From UBA1858 sp963976865 (lineage in GTDB: Bacteria > Pseudomonadota > Gammaproteobacteria > UBA4575), in assembly GCA_963976865.1 (NCBI GenBank), contig CAXBLY010000009.1, positions 1 through 64,000 of the forward strand: a DNA stretch of 64,000 bases, given 5' to 3'. Under the pieces are notes generated by a model. It was not told where the DNA came from and made no database searches. It worked only from the letters and a program-made list of their open reading frames with translations. The position numbers were made by a program, and so were the translations under genes. Position 1 is the first letter of the stretch, and each line of letters begins with the position of its first letter. Positions 35,978-45,367 of this stretch are shown here, one piece after another.

Positions 35978-36718
35978 ATGTTAGATAAAAAAGTCACACT
36001 TGTTACGGGCGCAAGCCGAGGTATCGGTAAAGGAATTGCGGTAGAGCTGGGTAAGAACGGAGCAACAGTCATTGGTACCGCGACGTCAGAAAAAGGTGCC
36101 AGTAACATTAGCGACTATTTGCAGAAAGAAGGCATTGATGGACTAGGTATGGTGCTGGATGTGTGTGATAGCGAATCGATAGACAAATGTATGTCTGCCA
36201 TAAACGAGAAATATGGCCCGGTTGATATTCTGGTCAATAACGCAGGTATTACACGAGACAACTTACTAATGAGAATGAAGCTGGAGCAGTGGGAAGAGGT
36301 CTATGAAACCAACCTGCGTTCAGTGTTCCTTTTGAGCAAAGCCTGTTTGCGTGGAATGATGAAAAAACGAGCTGGCAGAATTATTAGCATTTCCTCCGTA
36401 GTTGGTGCCACCGGTAACCCTGGTCAGGCAAACTATGCGAGCTCTAAAGCAGGCATGGTTGGATTCACTAAATCGCTGGCGCGAGAAGTGGCTAATCGTG
36501 GCGTCACAGTTAACTGTGTTGCACCGGGATTTATCCGTACTGATATGACTGATGAGCTTACTGATGAGCAAAAACAACAAATACTGGCGAGTGTCCCCAT
36601 GGGGAAATTAGGTGAAGTAGAAGATATCGCTAAAGCGGTAAAATTCCTGGCATCTGATGATTCTTCCTATGTGACAGGGCAAACCATTCACATAAATGGC
36701 GGGATGCATATGGAATAG
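35978..36718 (+). CDS. fabG: 3-oxoacyl-ACP reductase
   Basis: A 246-residue short-chain dehydrogenase that reduces 3-oxoacyl-ACP with NADPH. The nucleotide-binding TGASRGIGKGIA, NNAGITRDNLLMRM and the catalytic Ser-Tyr-Lys in SSVVGATGNPGQANYASSKAG are all intact. It begins two bases after fabD. A 195-base gap with its own promoter potential separates it from acpP. Confidence 0.97.
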   Translation: MLDKKVTLVTGASRGIGKGIAVELGKNGATVIGTATSEKGASNISDYLQKEGIDGLGMVLDVCDSESIDKCMSAINEKYGPVDILVNNAGITRDNLLMRMKLEQWEEVYETNLRSVFLLSKACLRGMMKKRAGRIISISSVVGATGNPGQANYASSKAGMVGFTKSLAREVANRGVTVNCVAPGFIRTDMTDELTDEQKQQILASVPMGKLGEVEDIAKAVKFLASDDSSYVTGQTIHINGGMHME

Positions 36719-36913
36719 AGCAGGGCATTATTTAATGTTTAAGATTAAATTATAATTGTAACTAATTGTATTTTAATGAAATTATAGTGATATTTTTTCG
36801 ATATATTTGTCTAAAATATAAACCTCATTAATGACTAGATTGCGAATAAACTTTTCACTACAATGGCGGCCCTTCTCCTCCCACACAAATTATATCTTTG
36901 AGGATTTTATTAA

Positions 36914-37147
36914 ATGAGCAATATTGAAGAACGAGTGAAACAAATCGTTGTAGAACAACTTGGCGTCAGTGAAGAAGAAGTGAAAGAATCAGCTTCATTT
37001 GTTGATGATTTAGGAGCAGACTCTCTGGATACCGTTGAGCTGGTAATGGCATTGGAAGAAGAATTCGAGTGCGAGATTCCTGACGAAGAAGCAGAGAAAA
37101 TCACTACAGTTAAACAGGCGATTGATTACGTAAACGCACACAAGTAA
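36914..37147 (+). CDS. acpP: Acyl carrier protein
   Basis: A 77-residue acidic carrier. The phosphopantetheine-bearing Ser lies in the canonical LGADSLDTVELVMALEEEF. The start has a GAGGA ribosome site. The AT-rich 195-base upstream gap is long for this operon and fits the separate strong promoter usually seen before acpP. Confidence 0.99.
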   Translation: MSNIEERVKQIVVEQLGVSEEEVKESASFVDDLGADSLDTVELVMALEEEFECEIPDEEAEKITTVKQAIDYVNAHK

Positions 37148-37210
37148 GCGATTGCCAAATCAATTAGCAAAGACAATCCTCAATTCAATACTTTATAAAT
37201 ATCGCAATCC

Positions 37211-38452
37211 GTGTCTTCTAGAAGAGTCGTCGTAACAGGGTTAGGTATCGTTTCTCCCGTAGGGTCTACGGTAGAGACTGCCTGGCAAAATGTATGTGCT
37301 GGCAAAAGCGGCATTTCAAAAATTGATGTGTTTGATGCATCCGAATTTTCTGTACAAATTTCAGGTGCAGTCCAGGGCTTTAATGCTGAGGACTACATTC
37401 CCAAGAAAGACCAGAAAAAAATGGATCCGTTTATCCATTACGGAATTGGCGCAGGTGCACAGGCAATCAAGGACGCTGGTCTGGAAGTGACAGAAGAGAA
37501 TGCTGACCGGATTGGTGTTTCGATTGGTTCGGGTATTGGCGGTTTACCAGGTATTGAAAAAAGCTACGCAGGCTTCATGAAGAATGGACCAAGAAAGATT
37601 TCACCTTTCTTTGTCCCTTCCAATATTGTCAACATGGTGTCAGGTAATCTTTCTATCATGTATGGCCTGCGTGGCCCCAATTATTCTTTAGTATCAGCAT
37701 GTGCGACAGGCACACACAGTATTGGAGATGCGGCGCGGTTAATACAGTATGGTGATGTAGATGTGATGATTGCCGGAGGTGCTGAAATGGCAACATGCCA
37801 TCTCGGTATTGGTGGTTTCGCGGCTGCAAGAGCATTGTGTTCGTCCCATAATGATGATCCGGAAACGGCGAGTCGTCCATGGGACAAGGATCGGGATGGT
37901 TTTGTCCTTGGAGATGGCGCAGGTGTACTGGTGCTGGAAGAATATGAATTTGCAAAAGCACGTGGTGCAAGAATATATTGTGAGCTGGTTGGCTATGGGA
38001 TGAGCAGCGACGCACATCATATGACTCAGCCGGCAGCGGGCGGAGTCGGTGCGGCTAAATGTATGAGAAATGCATTTAATGACGCAGGCATTAACCCTGA
38101 AGATGTTGGTTATGTGAATGCACATGGCACATCAACACCCGCTGGCGACATCGCTGAAACCGAAGGACTCAAAGCGGCATTGGGTGATCATGCCTACAAG
38201 GTTGCCATCAGTTCAACCAAATCAATGACTGGTCATTTGCTGGGAGCAGCAGGAGGAGTCGAAGCCCTGTTTACAGTGTTGGCACTGCATCATCAGGTGG
38301 CACCACCGACTATCAATTACACCACACCAGATCCTGACTGTGATCTTGATTATGTTCCTAATCAGGCGCGCGATGTATCAATAGACGTTGCTATTTCAAA
38401 TTCTTTTGGATTTGGTGGCACTAACGGCACGGTTGCATTCAGGAAAATCTAG
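37211..38452 (+). CDS. fabF: 3-oxoacyl-ACP synthase II
   Basis: A 413-residue ketosynthase that elongates acyl-ACP with malonyl-ACP. The active-site Cys is in SACATGTHSIGDA, and the two His in NAHGTSTPAGD and STKSMTGHLLGAAGG complete the triad. The N-terminus RRVVVTGLGIVSPVG fixes the start at a GTG (37211); no better ATG is available. It controls membrane fluidity through elongation to cis-vaccenate in E. coli. Confidence 0.97.
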   Translation: MSSRRVVVTGLGIVSPVGSTVETAWQNVCAGKSGISKIDVFDASEFSVQISGAVQGFNAEDYIPKKDQKKMDPFIHYGIGAGAQAIKDAGLEVTEENADRIGVSIGSGIGGLPGIEKSYAGFMKNGPRKISPFFVPSNIVNMVSGNLSIMYGLRGPNYSLVSACATGTHSIGDAARLIQYGDVDVMIAGGAEMATCHLGIGGFAAARALCSSHNDDPETASRPWDKDRDGFVLGDGAGVLVLEEYEFAKARGARIYCELVGYGMSSDAHHMTQPAAGGVGAAKCMRNAFNDAGINPEDVGYVNAHGTSTPAGDIAETEGLKAALGDHAYKVAISSTKSMTGHLLGAAGGVEALFTVLALHHQVAPPTINYTTPDPDCDLDYVPNQARDVSIDVAISNSFGFGGTNGTVAFRKI

Positions 38453-38603
38453 CCGCTATCTTTTGTTAGTGCGGCGAATTAATTTCTAGGCTGAATATCT
38501 GTTGCTGACATCAATTGTCAGCAATACGTCGACTCGTGTGTCTGATTACTTTACCATTCTGTATTGATCACGATGTTAAATAAACTAAAACAGGTGCAAT
38601 GAA

Positions 38604-39425
38604 ATGTTGGTTAATGGACTGCCAAGTGATGTTCTTTCAGTGGCTGATAGAGGTCTTCTCTATGGCGATGGTGTATTTGAGACTATTTTATGTGAGGCAG
38701 GAAGGCCAGTTCTTCTGGCAGGACATACTCAGCGTCTGGAGAATGGTTGTAAACGTCTGGGCCTGGCAAGGCAGGAATTGCCCGTCATATTGGCAGATAT
38801 TCGGGAAGTCGCGAAACAGGATGACTGTGTAGTAAAAGTGATTATTACACGAGGCGTGCGCCAGCGTGGTTACGCATATGATGAAGAAGATAATACCAGC
38901 ACTAGAATTGTCTACCGGGATGATTTACCTGACATTCCGATAGAATACTACCGACAAGGTATACAACTGAAAAAATGTGATTACAGGCTGGCTGATAATA
39001 AACCGCTGGCAGGAATTAAACACCTGAATCGTCTTGATCAGGTAATGGCCCGCAAAGAATGGAATCAGGAATTTCAGGAAGGCATCATGCTGGCAAATGA
39101 CGACCGGGTTGTTGAAGGCACGATGAGTAATATTTTTATTGAATCAAATCAACAATGGTTAACGCCGAAGCTGGAATCTTCAGGGATATTAGGTGTTATG
39201 CGTCAATGGATTATGCGTAACAGTTATCGTGCTGACATTGAGTGTGTTGAAAAAGATATTTCCCTGTCCGAACTGCAAAATGCACAATCAATATTTGTCT
39301 GTAACAGTGTGGTAGGTATTTGGCCTGTGGCTGAGTTTGAAGGTAAGAGCTATCCCGTAAGCCAGGCTGTCACTACTATTATGAAAGAAGCGAATTCTGA
39401 CCTGACAAGGTTATACCCGATCTGA
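38604..39425 (+). CDS. pabC: Aminodeoxychorismate lyase
   Basis: A 273-residue fold-type IV PLP enzyme that makes p-aminobenzoate and pyruvate from aminodeoxychorismate for folate synthesis. It shows DRGLLYGDGVFETIL, the PLP-lysine region GIKHLNRLDQVMARKEW and EGTMSNIFI. It follows fabF, as in E. coli, and is followed directly by mltG. D-amino-acid or branched-chain aminotransferases are related, but the HLNRL pattern favours PabC. Confidence 0.93.
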   Translation: MLVNGLPSDVLSVADRGLLYGDGVFETILCEAGRPVLLAGHTQRLENGCKRLGLARQELPVILADIREVAKQDDCVVKVIITRGVRQRGYAYDEEDNTSTRIVYRDDLPDIPIEYYRQGIQLKKCDYRLADNKPLAGIKHLNRLDQVMARKEWNQEFQEGIMLANDDRVVEGTMSNIFIESNQQWLTPKLESSGILGVMRQWIMRNSYRADIECVEKDISLSELQNAQSIFVCNSVVGIWPVAEFEGKSYPVSQAVTTIMKEANSDLTRLYPI

Positions 39426-39428
39426 TTG

Positions 39429-40418
39429 ATGTTAAAAATATTCTCAACTTTACTGATGGTAGCCATCGTCGCTGCAAGTGTATTTGCGCATAACATTCAT
39501 CGATACGTGAATGAGCCGATAAGCAATCAAAATGATGTAGTAGAAATTGCGGTAGATCAGGGTGCTACATTTAATCAGGTGAGTCAACGCCTGGTCGAAG
39601 CGGGATTTATTACCAATCCACTGTACTTCAAGCTGTTGGCTATGTACGAGGAGAAAACCCAGAGTATCAAGTCCGGAGAGTATCGGTTCAACACGAAGCA
39701 GTCGCCAGCACAGATTCTTGATGATCTTGTGCAGGGCAATACCATGCAATACAAACTGACGATTATCGAAGGTAAGCGATTTCAGGATTTTTTTCAGCAG
39801 CTGCAGGACCATCCAAAAATCACTCGCGTCATAGACGATGTTGATGATATCAAGGCAGAGCTAAAGATTGAGCAGAGCAGTCTGGAAGGTTTGTTTTTCC
39901 CTGATACATATACATTTTCGGCTGGGACAAAAGATATTGATGTTATTCGACAGAGTCATAATTTATTGCGCGATTTTCTTGACCAGGAATGGCCCAAAAG
40001 AAGTGAAGAGTCTTTTGTATCAAGCCCTTATGAAGCGCTGATACTCGCATCAATCGTTGAGAAGGAAACCTCTGTCGAATCAGAGCGGCCCGTGATTGCA
40101 GGTGTATTTATTTCACGCCTGAGTAAAAAAATGCCCTTGCAAACGGATCCTACAGTGATCTACGGCCTGGGTGCCGAATTTGACGGGAATTTAACGCGCA
40201 AGCATTTGCAGACAGATAACCCTTTTAATACGTACACACGACGCGGTCTGCCTCCTTCACCTATTGCACTAGTCGGCAAAGCCGCTATCCTTGCTGTATT
40301 ACACCCCCAGATTACAGGTGACTTGTACTTTGTTTCCAAAAACGACGGGACTCACTATTTTTCAAAAACGTATAAAGAACACCTCGAAGCGGTACGCAAG
40401 TATCAATTGAAGAGATAA
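39429..40418 (+). CDS. mltG: Endolytic murein transglycosylase MltG
   Basis: A 329-residue inner-membrane lytic transglycosylase that cleaves nascent glycan strands and is thought to terminate their growth. It has an N-terminal membrane helix, a LysM-like region, EGLFFPDTYTF, the catalytic Glu in ASIVEKET and the DNPFNTYTRRGLPPSPI end. The ATG at 39429 was chosen over an adjacent TTG. It overlaps tmk by one base (TAATG). Confidence 0.96.
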   Translation: MLKIFSTLLMVAIVAASVFAHNIHRYVNEPISNQNDVVEIAVDQGATFNQVSQRLVEAGFITNPLYFKLLAMYEEKTQSIKSGEYRFNTKQSPAQILDDLVQGNTMQYKLTIIEGKRFQDFFQQLQDHPKITRVIDDVDDIKAELKIEQSSLEGLFFPDTYTFSAGTKDIDVIRQSHNLLRDFLDQEWPKRSEESFVSSPYEALILASIVEKETSVESERPVIAGVFISRLSKKMPLQTDPTVIYGLGAEFDGNLTRKHLQTDNPFNTYTRRGLPPSPIALVGKAAILAVLHPQITGDLYFVSKNDGTHYFSKTYKEHLEAVRKYQLKR

Positions 40419-41044
40419 TGGTGAAGGGACGATTCATAAGTCTGGAAGGTATTGAAGGTTCTGGTAAAAGCACCCAGTTAAATTATGTTGTTGATTACCT
40501 GCAAAACAATAAAATAGAGGTAGTGAGCACAAGAGAGCCCGGTGGAACTCTGGTTGGTGAGAGAATTCGTGACCTGTTGCTGGACAATACGTTGCCAGGT
40601 ATGCACATGGATACCGAGTTGCTGTTAATGTTCGCAGCACGCGTGGAACATGTGAAAACAGTCATTGAACCAGCGCTTGATTCAGGTAAATGGGTTATAT
40701 GTGACCGTTTTTATGATGCAACCTATGCCTACCAGGGATATGGGCGTCAAATTGATTTGCAGCGCATTGACGAACTTAAACGTTTCTCAATAGGCGAACT
40801 CGTCCCCGATGTAACCCTGTTGCTGGATGTTACTCTGGATGTGAGTATGGATCGGGTTAGCAAGCGTGGAAGTAAAGATCGATTCGAAAATGAAAAGATA
40901 GCGTTTTATAAAAAAGTCAGAGAAGGGTATCTGGCTATCGCAAATGAAAATCCCGGTCGCGTGATCTGTATTGACGCTACTCGCTCGATTAAAGAAGTAC
41001 AAACCTCAATTCAGTTGAAACTTGATGAGTTACTGAATGAATAA
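40418..41044 (+). CDS. tmk: Thymidylate kinase
   Basis: A 208-residue kinase phosphorylating dTMP to dTDP. The P-loop is LEGIEGSGKSTQ, the TREPGG motif binds the substrate, and CDRFYDATYAYQGYGR is the DRx segment. It is translationally coupled to mltG upstream and overlaps holB by eight bases downstream. Confidence 0.97.
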   Translation: MVKGRFISLEGIEGSGKSTQLNYVVDYLQNNKIEVVSTREPGGTLVGERIRDLLLDNTLPGMHMDTELLLMFAARVEHVKTVIEPALDSGKWVICDRFYDATYAYQGYGRQIDLQRIDELKRFSIGELVPDVTLLLDVTLDVSMDRVSKRGSKDRFENEKIAFYKKVREGYLAIANENPGRVICIDATRSIKEVQTSIQLKLDELLNE

Positions 41045-42029
41045 TCCGTTATATCCATGGCAGCATGAACAGTGGAATTCTTTTCTGCATATGTCCGCAT
41101 CAGATTCTTTACCACATGCGATCTTGTTAAATGGCCCTGAAGGTGTGGGTAAGCATCACTTTGCGAGAAATTTAGCTGCTGCCATTTTATGTAAGCAGCC
41201 TATCGAAAGTGGGTCTGCATGCGGACAATGCAAACACTGCCTGCTGATGGAAGCAAATACATATCCGGATTTCATGCATGTGTTGCCCGATGAAGAAAAA
41301 AACAGTATTTCGATAGATCAGATTCGGGAATTAATCAGCAAATTGCATTTGACTCGGCATTTTGATGCTAAAAAAGTCGCTCTGGTTGAATATGCGGATT
41401 ATATGAACGCAAGTGCAGCCAATGCACTGTTGAAAACGCTCGAAGAACCACCGGAAGAGACGATAATTATTCTGGTTTCAAGTGCACCTCTCAATTTGCC
41501 AGCGACAATACGCAGCCGTTGCCAGTTTGTGCCTTTTTATTCGCCAACAAAAGAACAGGCAATGAACTGGTTAAAAAGTGTTTCACCTGATGTGGATTGG
41601 GAACCATTGCTCAGAGTCGCACAGGGCGCTCCCTTACAAGCCATGCAATACCATGAAACAGAGTTGCTAGATCAGCGGATATCGGTAATACAAAGCTTTC
41701 TGGAGGTGTTTGAAGCCAATTCTGACCCAATCGATATTGCTGCCAGGATTGAATCAATCCCTTTTTTACTGTGTTTCCAGTGGATACAGGCCGTCATTGT
41801 AGATTTGATGAGGATAAAAGGCATTGAAAACCCAATAACACTCGAAAACCCGGACTTTTATCGGCCATTACTTGCTTTGGCGCCACGTATGCAAGTACCT
41901 TTACTCATGGAATTCTGGGAATTGATGCTGGAGCGTAGAAGAATTTTCGATAATAGCCTGAATCGACGCTTATTCACTGAATCTTTACTGATACGTAGCC
42001 GTAAACTAGCAATTAAATACTCAATTTAA
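41037..42029 (+). CDS. holB: DNA polymerase III delta' subunit
   Basis: A 330-residue clamp-loader subunit. It has an AAA+ fold with GPEGVGKHHFARN, a four-Cys zinc module (CGQCKHC with an upstream Cys) and the SRC sensor motif in TIRSRCQFVPF. The Walker A is close to consensus, but HolB does not hydrolyse ATP in known clamp loaders. It overlaps tmk and precedes the PilZ gene by 28 bases. Confidence 0.95.
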   Translation: MNNPLYPWQHEQWNSFLHMSASDSLPHAILLNGPEGVGKHHFARNLAAAILCKQPIESGSACGQCKHCLLMEANTYPDFMHVLPDEEKNSISIDQIRELISKLHLTRHFDAKKVALVEYADYMNASAANALLKTLEEPPEETIIILVSSAPLNLPATIRSRCQFVPFYSPTKEQAMNWLKSVSPDVDWEPLLRVAQGAPLQAMQYHETELLDQRISVIQSFLEVFEANSDPIDIAARIESIPFLLCFQWIQAVIVDLMRIKGIENPITLENPDFYRPLLALAPRMQVPLLMEFWELMLERRRIFDNSLNRRLFTESLLIRSRKLAIKYSI

Positions 42030-42057
42030 ATAACAGGAATACTAAGAGAACAGACAT

Positions 42058-42402
42058 ATGGCAAACGGTGGTAGAGGCATTATTTCGCTTGCGATCAAGG
42101 ATAAAGGTTCACTTTATGCTTCATATATACCCTTTGTGAAAAATGGTGGCTTATTCATACCTACCAGCAAGAATTTCAGCCTCGGCGAAGAAGTGTTTAT
42201 GTTGCTGACTCTTATGGAAGAAACTGAAAGAATTCCAGTCGCAGGGCAGGTCATATGGATAACGCCTCATGGATCTCAAGGGAACAGAACGACGGGAATT
42301 GGTGTCCAATTTAGTAGTCAGGACAGTGGCGAAACGCGTACAAAAATTGAAGCATTACTGGGTGGTGCGTTACAGGCGGATAGACCTACGCATACTATGT
42401 GA
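42058..42402 (+). CDS. PilZ-domain protein (type IV pilus type)
   Basis: A 114-residue PilZ protein like the P. aeruginosa PilZ encoded downstream of holB. It has GIISLAIKDKGSLYASYIPFVKNGGLFIPT and the GIGVQF strand. The RxxxR c-di-GMP site is absent, as in the type IV pilus PilZ that binds FimX/PilB rather than c-di-GMP. Pilus genes are not in this window, so the pilus role is inferred from synteny. Confidence 0.9.
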   Translation: MANGGRGIISLAIKDKGSLYASYIPFVKNGGLFIPTSKNFSLGEEVFMLLTLMEETERIPVAGQVIWITPHGSQGNRTTGIGVQFSSQDSGETRTKIEALLGGALQADRPTHTM

Positions 42403-42493
42403 TTATTTTGTCTTTAATTTGTATGGCTTGCTTTCTGTTCGGCTAAAAATATAAAATTTAACTATACAAATAAAATATAAAATAGATGCTGCA

Positions 42494-45343
42494 ATGAGTC
42501 ATATAAACAACCAACATATTTATGGTCTCAATGCGGAATATATTGAATCTTTATATCAGCAATACAGTAAAGACCCGTCATCAGTCAGCCAGTCCTGGCA
42601 GCAATACTTCAGCCAGCTGGAAGTTAAAAAAGATGCTCAGTTAAATGAGTTGCATCATGCGATAAGAGCAGACATCTCAGATGGGTTGCGTAATCCGGGT
42701 GCACAGACAGGTACTTCACATCATTCAGCGTCCACTCTGCGTCATCAGGAAAAACAACGTGCTGTATTACGTCTGGTTCGCGCCTATCGACGATTAGGCC
42801 ATCGTCAGGCAGAAATTGACCCGCTTTATGGCGATGACCGAATTCAAATTGAATTGCTGAATCCCGAACATCATGGTTTATCTTCGTCTGATTTGAACGA
42901 AGAATTTTTTATATGGGAAAAAGAAACAGATAGGAAGCAGTCGTTAAGTTCGATCATTAATCTTATGTCAACGACCTATTGTGGAAGTATAGGCTCTGAA
43001 ACAGAACACATTTCAGATCCGGGACAGAAAATCTGGTTGCGCAAATATCTGGAGTCCAGCTACGCCAGTTTGAATCTGGGTGTCGAGAAAAAGAAACGCA
43101 TTCTGACAAGGTTAATTGCTGCCAATGCGCTAGAGGTATTTCTGCACCGTAAATATATTGGCCAGAAGCGATTCTCTCTGGAAGGAGGGACAAGTTTAAT
43201 TCCCTTGCTGGATACTTTGATTCAAAGTGCTGGCGATCACGGTGTCAGAGAAGCAATTATTGGAATGGCTCATCGCGGCCGGCTCAATGTCCTGGTTAAT
43301 ATCATGGGTAAAAGTCCTCAGGAATTATTTCAGGAATTTGAAGGAAATGTTGATACAGAAGTAGGTTCTGGCGATGTTAAATACCATAAAGGGTTTTCGA
43401 TAGATTTAAAAACAAATAAAAGACCTATTCATACGATTCTGGCTTTTAACCCTTCACATCTGGAAATTATTGATCCGGTCGTGGAAGGCTCTGTGCGTGC
43501 CCGGCAGGAGAGACGCAAGGATAAACATCATAAACAGGTGATCCCCGTGCTTATTCATGGTGATGCTGCATTTGCCGGGCAGGGTGTTGTCATGGAAACA
43601 CTTAATCTGTCCAGTACAAGAGGGTATACCACCGGCGGCACAATCCATATTGTTATTAACAATCAAATCGGATTTACTACCAGTGACCCACTTGATTCTC
43701 GCTCAACACTGTACTGCACCGATGTGGCAAAAATGGTTCAGGCACCAATACTTCATGTTAATGGGGATGATCCTGAAGCAGTAGTATTTGCGACACAGCT
43801 TGCGATGGATTATCGCGTGAAATTTGCGTGTGACATTGTCATTGATATGATCTGCTATCGTCGTCATGGACATTCAGAAGCAGATGAACCAGCCATTACT
43901 CAGCCACTGATGTATCAGCGTATTCGCAGTAAAGATAGTGTTGATCAAATGTATTTTAAGCAACTGCTTGAAGAAGGTATTGTCAATCAGAATGAGTATG
44001 ATGATATTGAAAAGGAATATATTGATAAACTAAATATCGGTAAACCAGTCTGTTCTGAAATTGCCAAACGTAGTCGTTCAAAGTATGTCGTTGATTATCA
44101 GCCCTTTAAAGGCACTGACTGGAAGCAGCAGGTAGATACATCAATCACAAACGATACGGTTCAGCAGCTGGGTAAAGTGCTTACTACAGTTTCAAAGAAA
44201 TTTTCAGTACATAAAAACGTACAAAAAATCATTGATCAACGTAAGCTCATGGCTGATGGTTCAGCACCAGTTGACTGGGGCTTTGCAGAGATGCTTGCTT
44301 ATGGCTCACTGCTTCAGGAAGGTTACCCTGTTCGTCTGTCAGGACAGGATAGTGTGCGTGGAACATTTTCACACCGTCATTGTGCGTTCCACGATCAGAA
44401 CAATGGTAAAGTGTATATTCCGTTAAGAAACATTTCCAAAGAACAAGCACAATTTTTGCCAATCAACAGCCTGCTGTCTGAAGCGGCAGTGCTTGGCTAT
44501 GAAGTCGGTTATGCAGCATCAGAGCCAAACGCTTTAGTGATATGGGAAGCTCAATTTGGTGACTTTGCGAATAATGCGCAAGTGATCATCGATCAGTTTT
44601 TAAGTTCCTCGGAAGCCAAGTGGCAACGATATTGCGGATTAGTGCTGTTTCTTCCACATGGATACGATGGCCAGGGACCAGAGCATTCATCTGCGCGGAT
44701 GGAGCGATATCTGCAGTTATGTGCCGAGGAAAATATGCAGGTGTGTATGCCAACAACACCTGCTCAACATTTTCACTTGCTGCGTCGACAAATGCTGAGG
44801 CCATATCGAAAGCCATTAGTGGTACTGACACCGAAAAGTCTGCTTCGTCATCCAAGCTCCACATCTTCTTTGGAAGAATTTACCCAGCAGGGATTTAAGC
44901 AGGTTATTACCGTTTATGATGAAAAAAATATTCCAAAAGTGACCAAACTGCTTTTATGCAGCGGCAAAGTCTATTATGACCTCATGGAAAAAAAGAAAAA
45001 ACATGATTTGAATCATATAGAAATTATAAGAATTGAACAGTTATACCCATTCCCTGGTGATGAGATTAAAATAGAGCTGGCAAAATTCAGGCATGTTACT
45101 GATATTGTCTGGGTTCAGGAAGAACCCAGAAATCAGGGAGCATGGTTTTATATGCAGTCACGACGCAATTTGCCGGATTGCATTCATTCGAATCAGAGAA
45201 TACGTTATGCAGGCAGAGATTATTCAGCGTCTCCAGCTGCCGGTTACATGCAGCTGCACAGAGAGCAACAAAGCAGACTGGTGAATGAAGCGCTAGGTTT
45301 GTCAGGTGGTACCAAGCATGTTGAACTTAAAAGTGTTAGTTAA
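42494..45343 (+). CDS. sucA: 2-oxoglutarate dehydrogenase E1
   Basis: A 949-residue thiamine-diphosphate enzyme that decarboxylates 2-oxoglutarate and passes the succinyl group to E2. The N-terminal E2-binding segment NAEYIESLYQQYSKDP, the GMAHRGRLNVL and ThDP-binding GDAAFAGQGVVMETLNLS motifs, and YRRHGHSEADEPA are present. Length is close to the E. coli protein. It starts the sucA-sucB-lpd operon; sdh and sucCD are not adjacent. Confidence 0.97.
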   Translation: MSHINNQHIYGLNAEYIESLYQQYSKDPSSVSQSWQQYFSQLEVKKDAQLNELHHAIRADISDGLRNPGAQTGTSHHSASTLRHQEKQRAVLRLVRAYRRLGHRQAEIDPLYGDDRIQIELLNPEHHGLSSSDLNEEFFIWEKETDRKQSLSSIINLMSTTYCGSIGSETEHISDPGQKIWLRKYLESSYASLNLGVEKKKRILTRLIAANALEVFLHRKYIGQKRFSLEGGTSLIPLLDTLIQSAGDHGVREAIIGMAHRGRLNVLVNIMGKSPQELFQEFEGNVDTEVGSGDVKYHKGFSIDLKTNKRPIHTILAFNPSHLEIIDPVVEGSVRARQERRKDKHHKQVIPVLIHGDAAFAGQGVVMETLNLSSTRGYTTGGTIHIVINNQIGFTTSDPLDSRSTLYCTDVAKMVQAPILHVNGDDPEAVVFATQLAMDYRVKFACDIVIDMICYRRHGHSEADEPAITQPLMYQRIRSKDSVDQMYFKQLLEEGIVNQNEYDDIEKEYIDKLNIGKPVCSEIAKRSRSKYVVDYQPFKGTDWKQQVDTSITNDTVQQLGKVLTTVSKKFSVHKNVQKIIDQRKLMADGSAPVDWGFAEMLAYGSLLQEGYPVRLSGQDSVRGTFSHRHCAFHDQNNGKVYIPLRNISKEQAQFLPINSLLSEAAVLGYEVGYAASEPNALVIWEAQFGDFANNAQVIIDQFLSSSEAKWQRYCGLVLFLPHGYDGQGPEHSSARMERYLQLCAEENMQVCMPTTPAQHFHLLRRQMLRPYRKPLVVLTPKSLLRHPSSTSSLEEFTQQGFKQVITVYDEKNIPKVTKLLLCSGKVYYDLMEKKKKHDLNHIEIIRIEQLYPFPGDEIKIELAKFRHVTDIVWVQEEPRNQGAWFYMQSRRNLPDCIHSNQRIRYAGRDYSASPAAGYMQLHREQQSRLVNEALGLSGGTKHVELKSVS

Positions 45344-45367
45344 TACTAATTTAAATAAGGAAATACA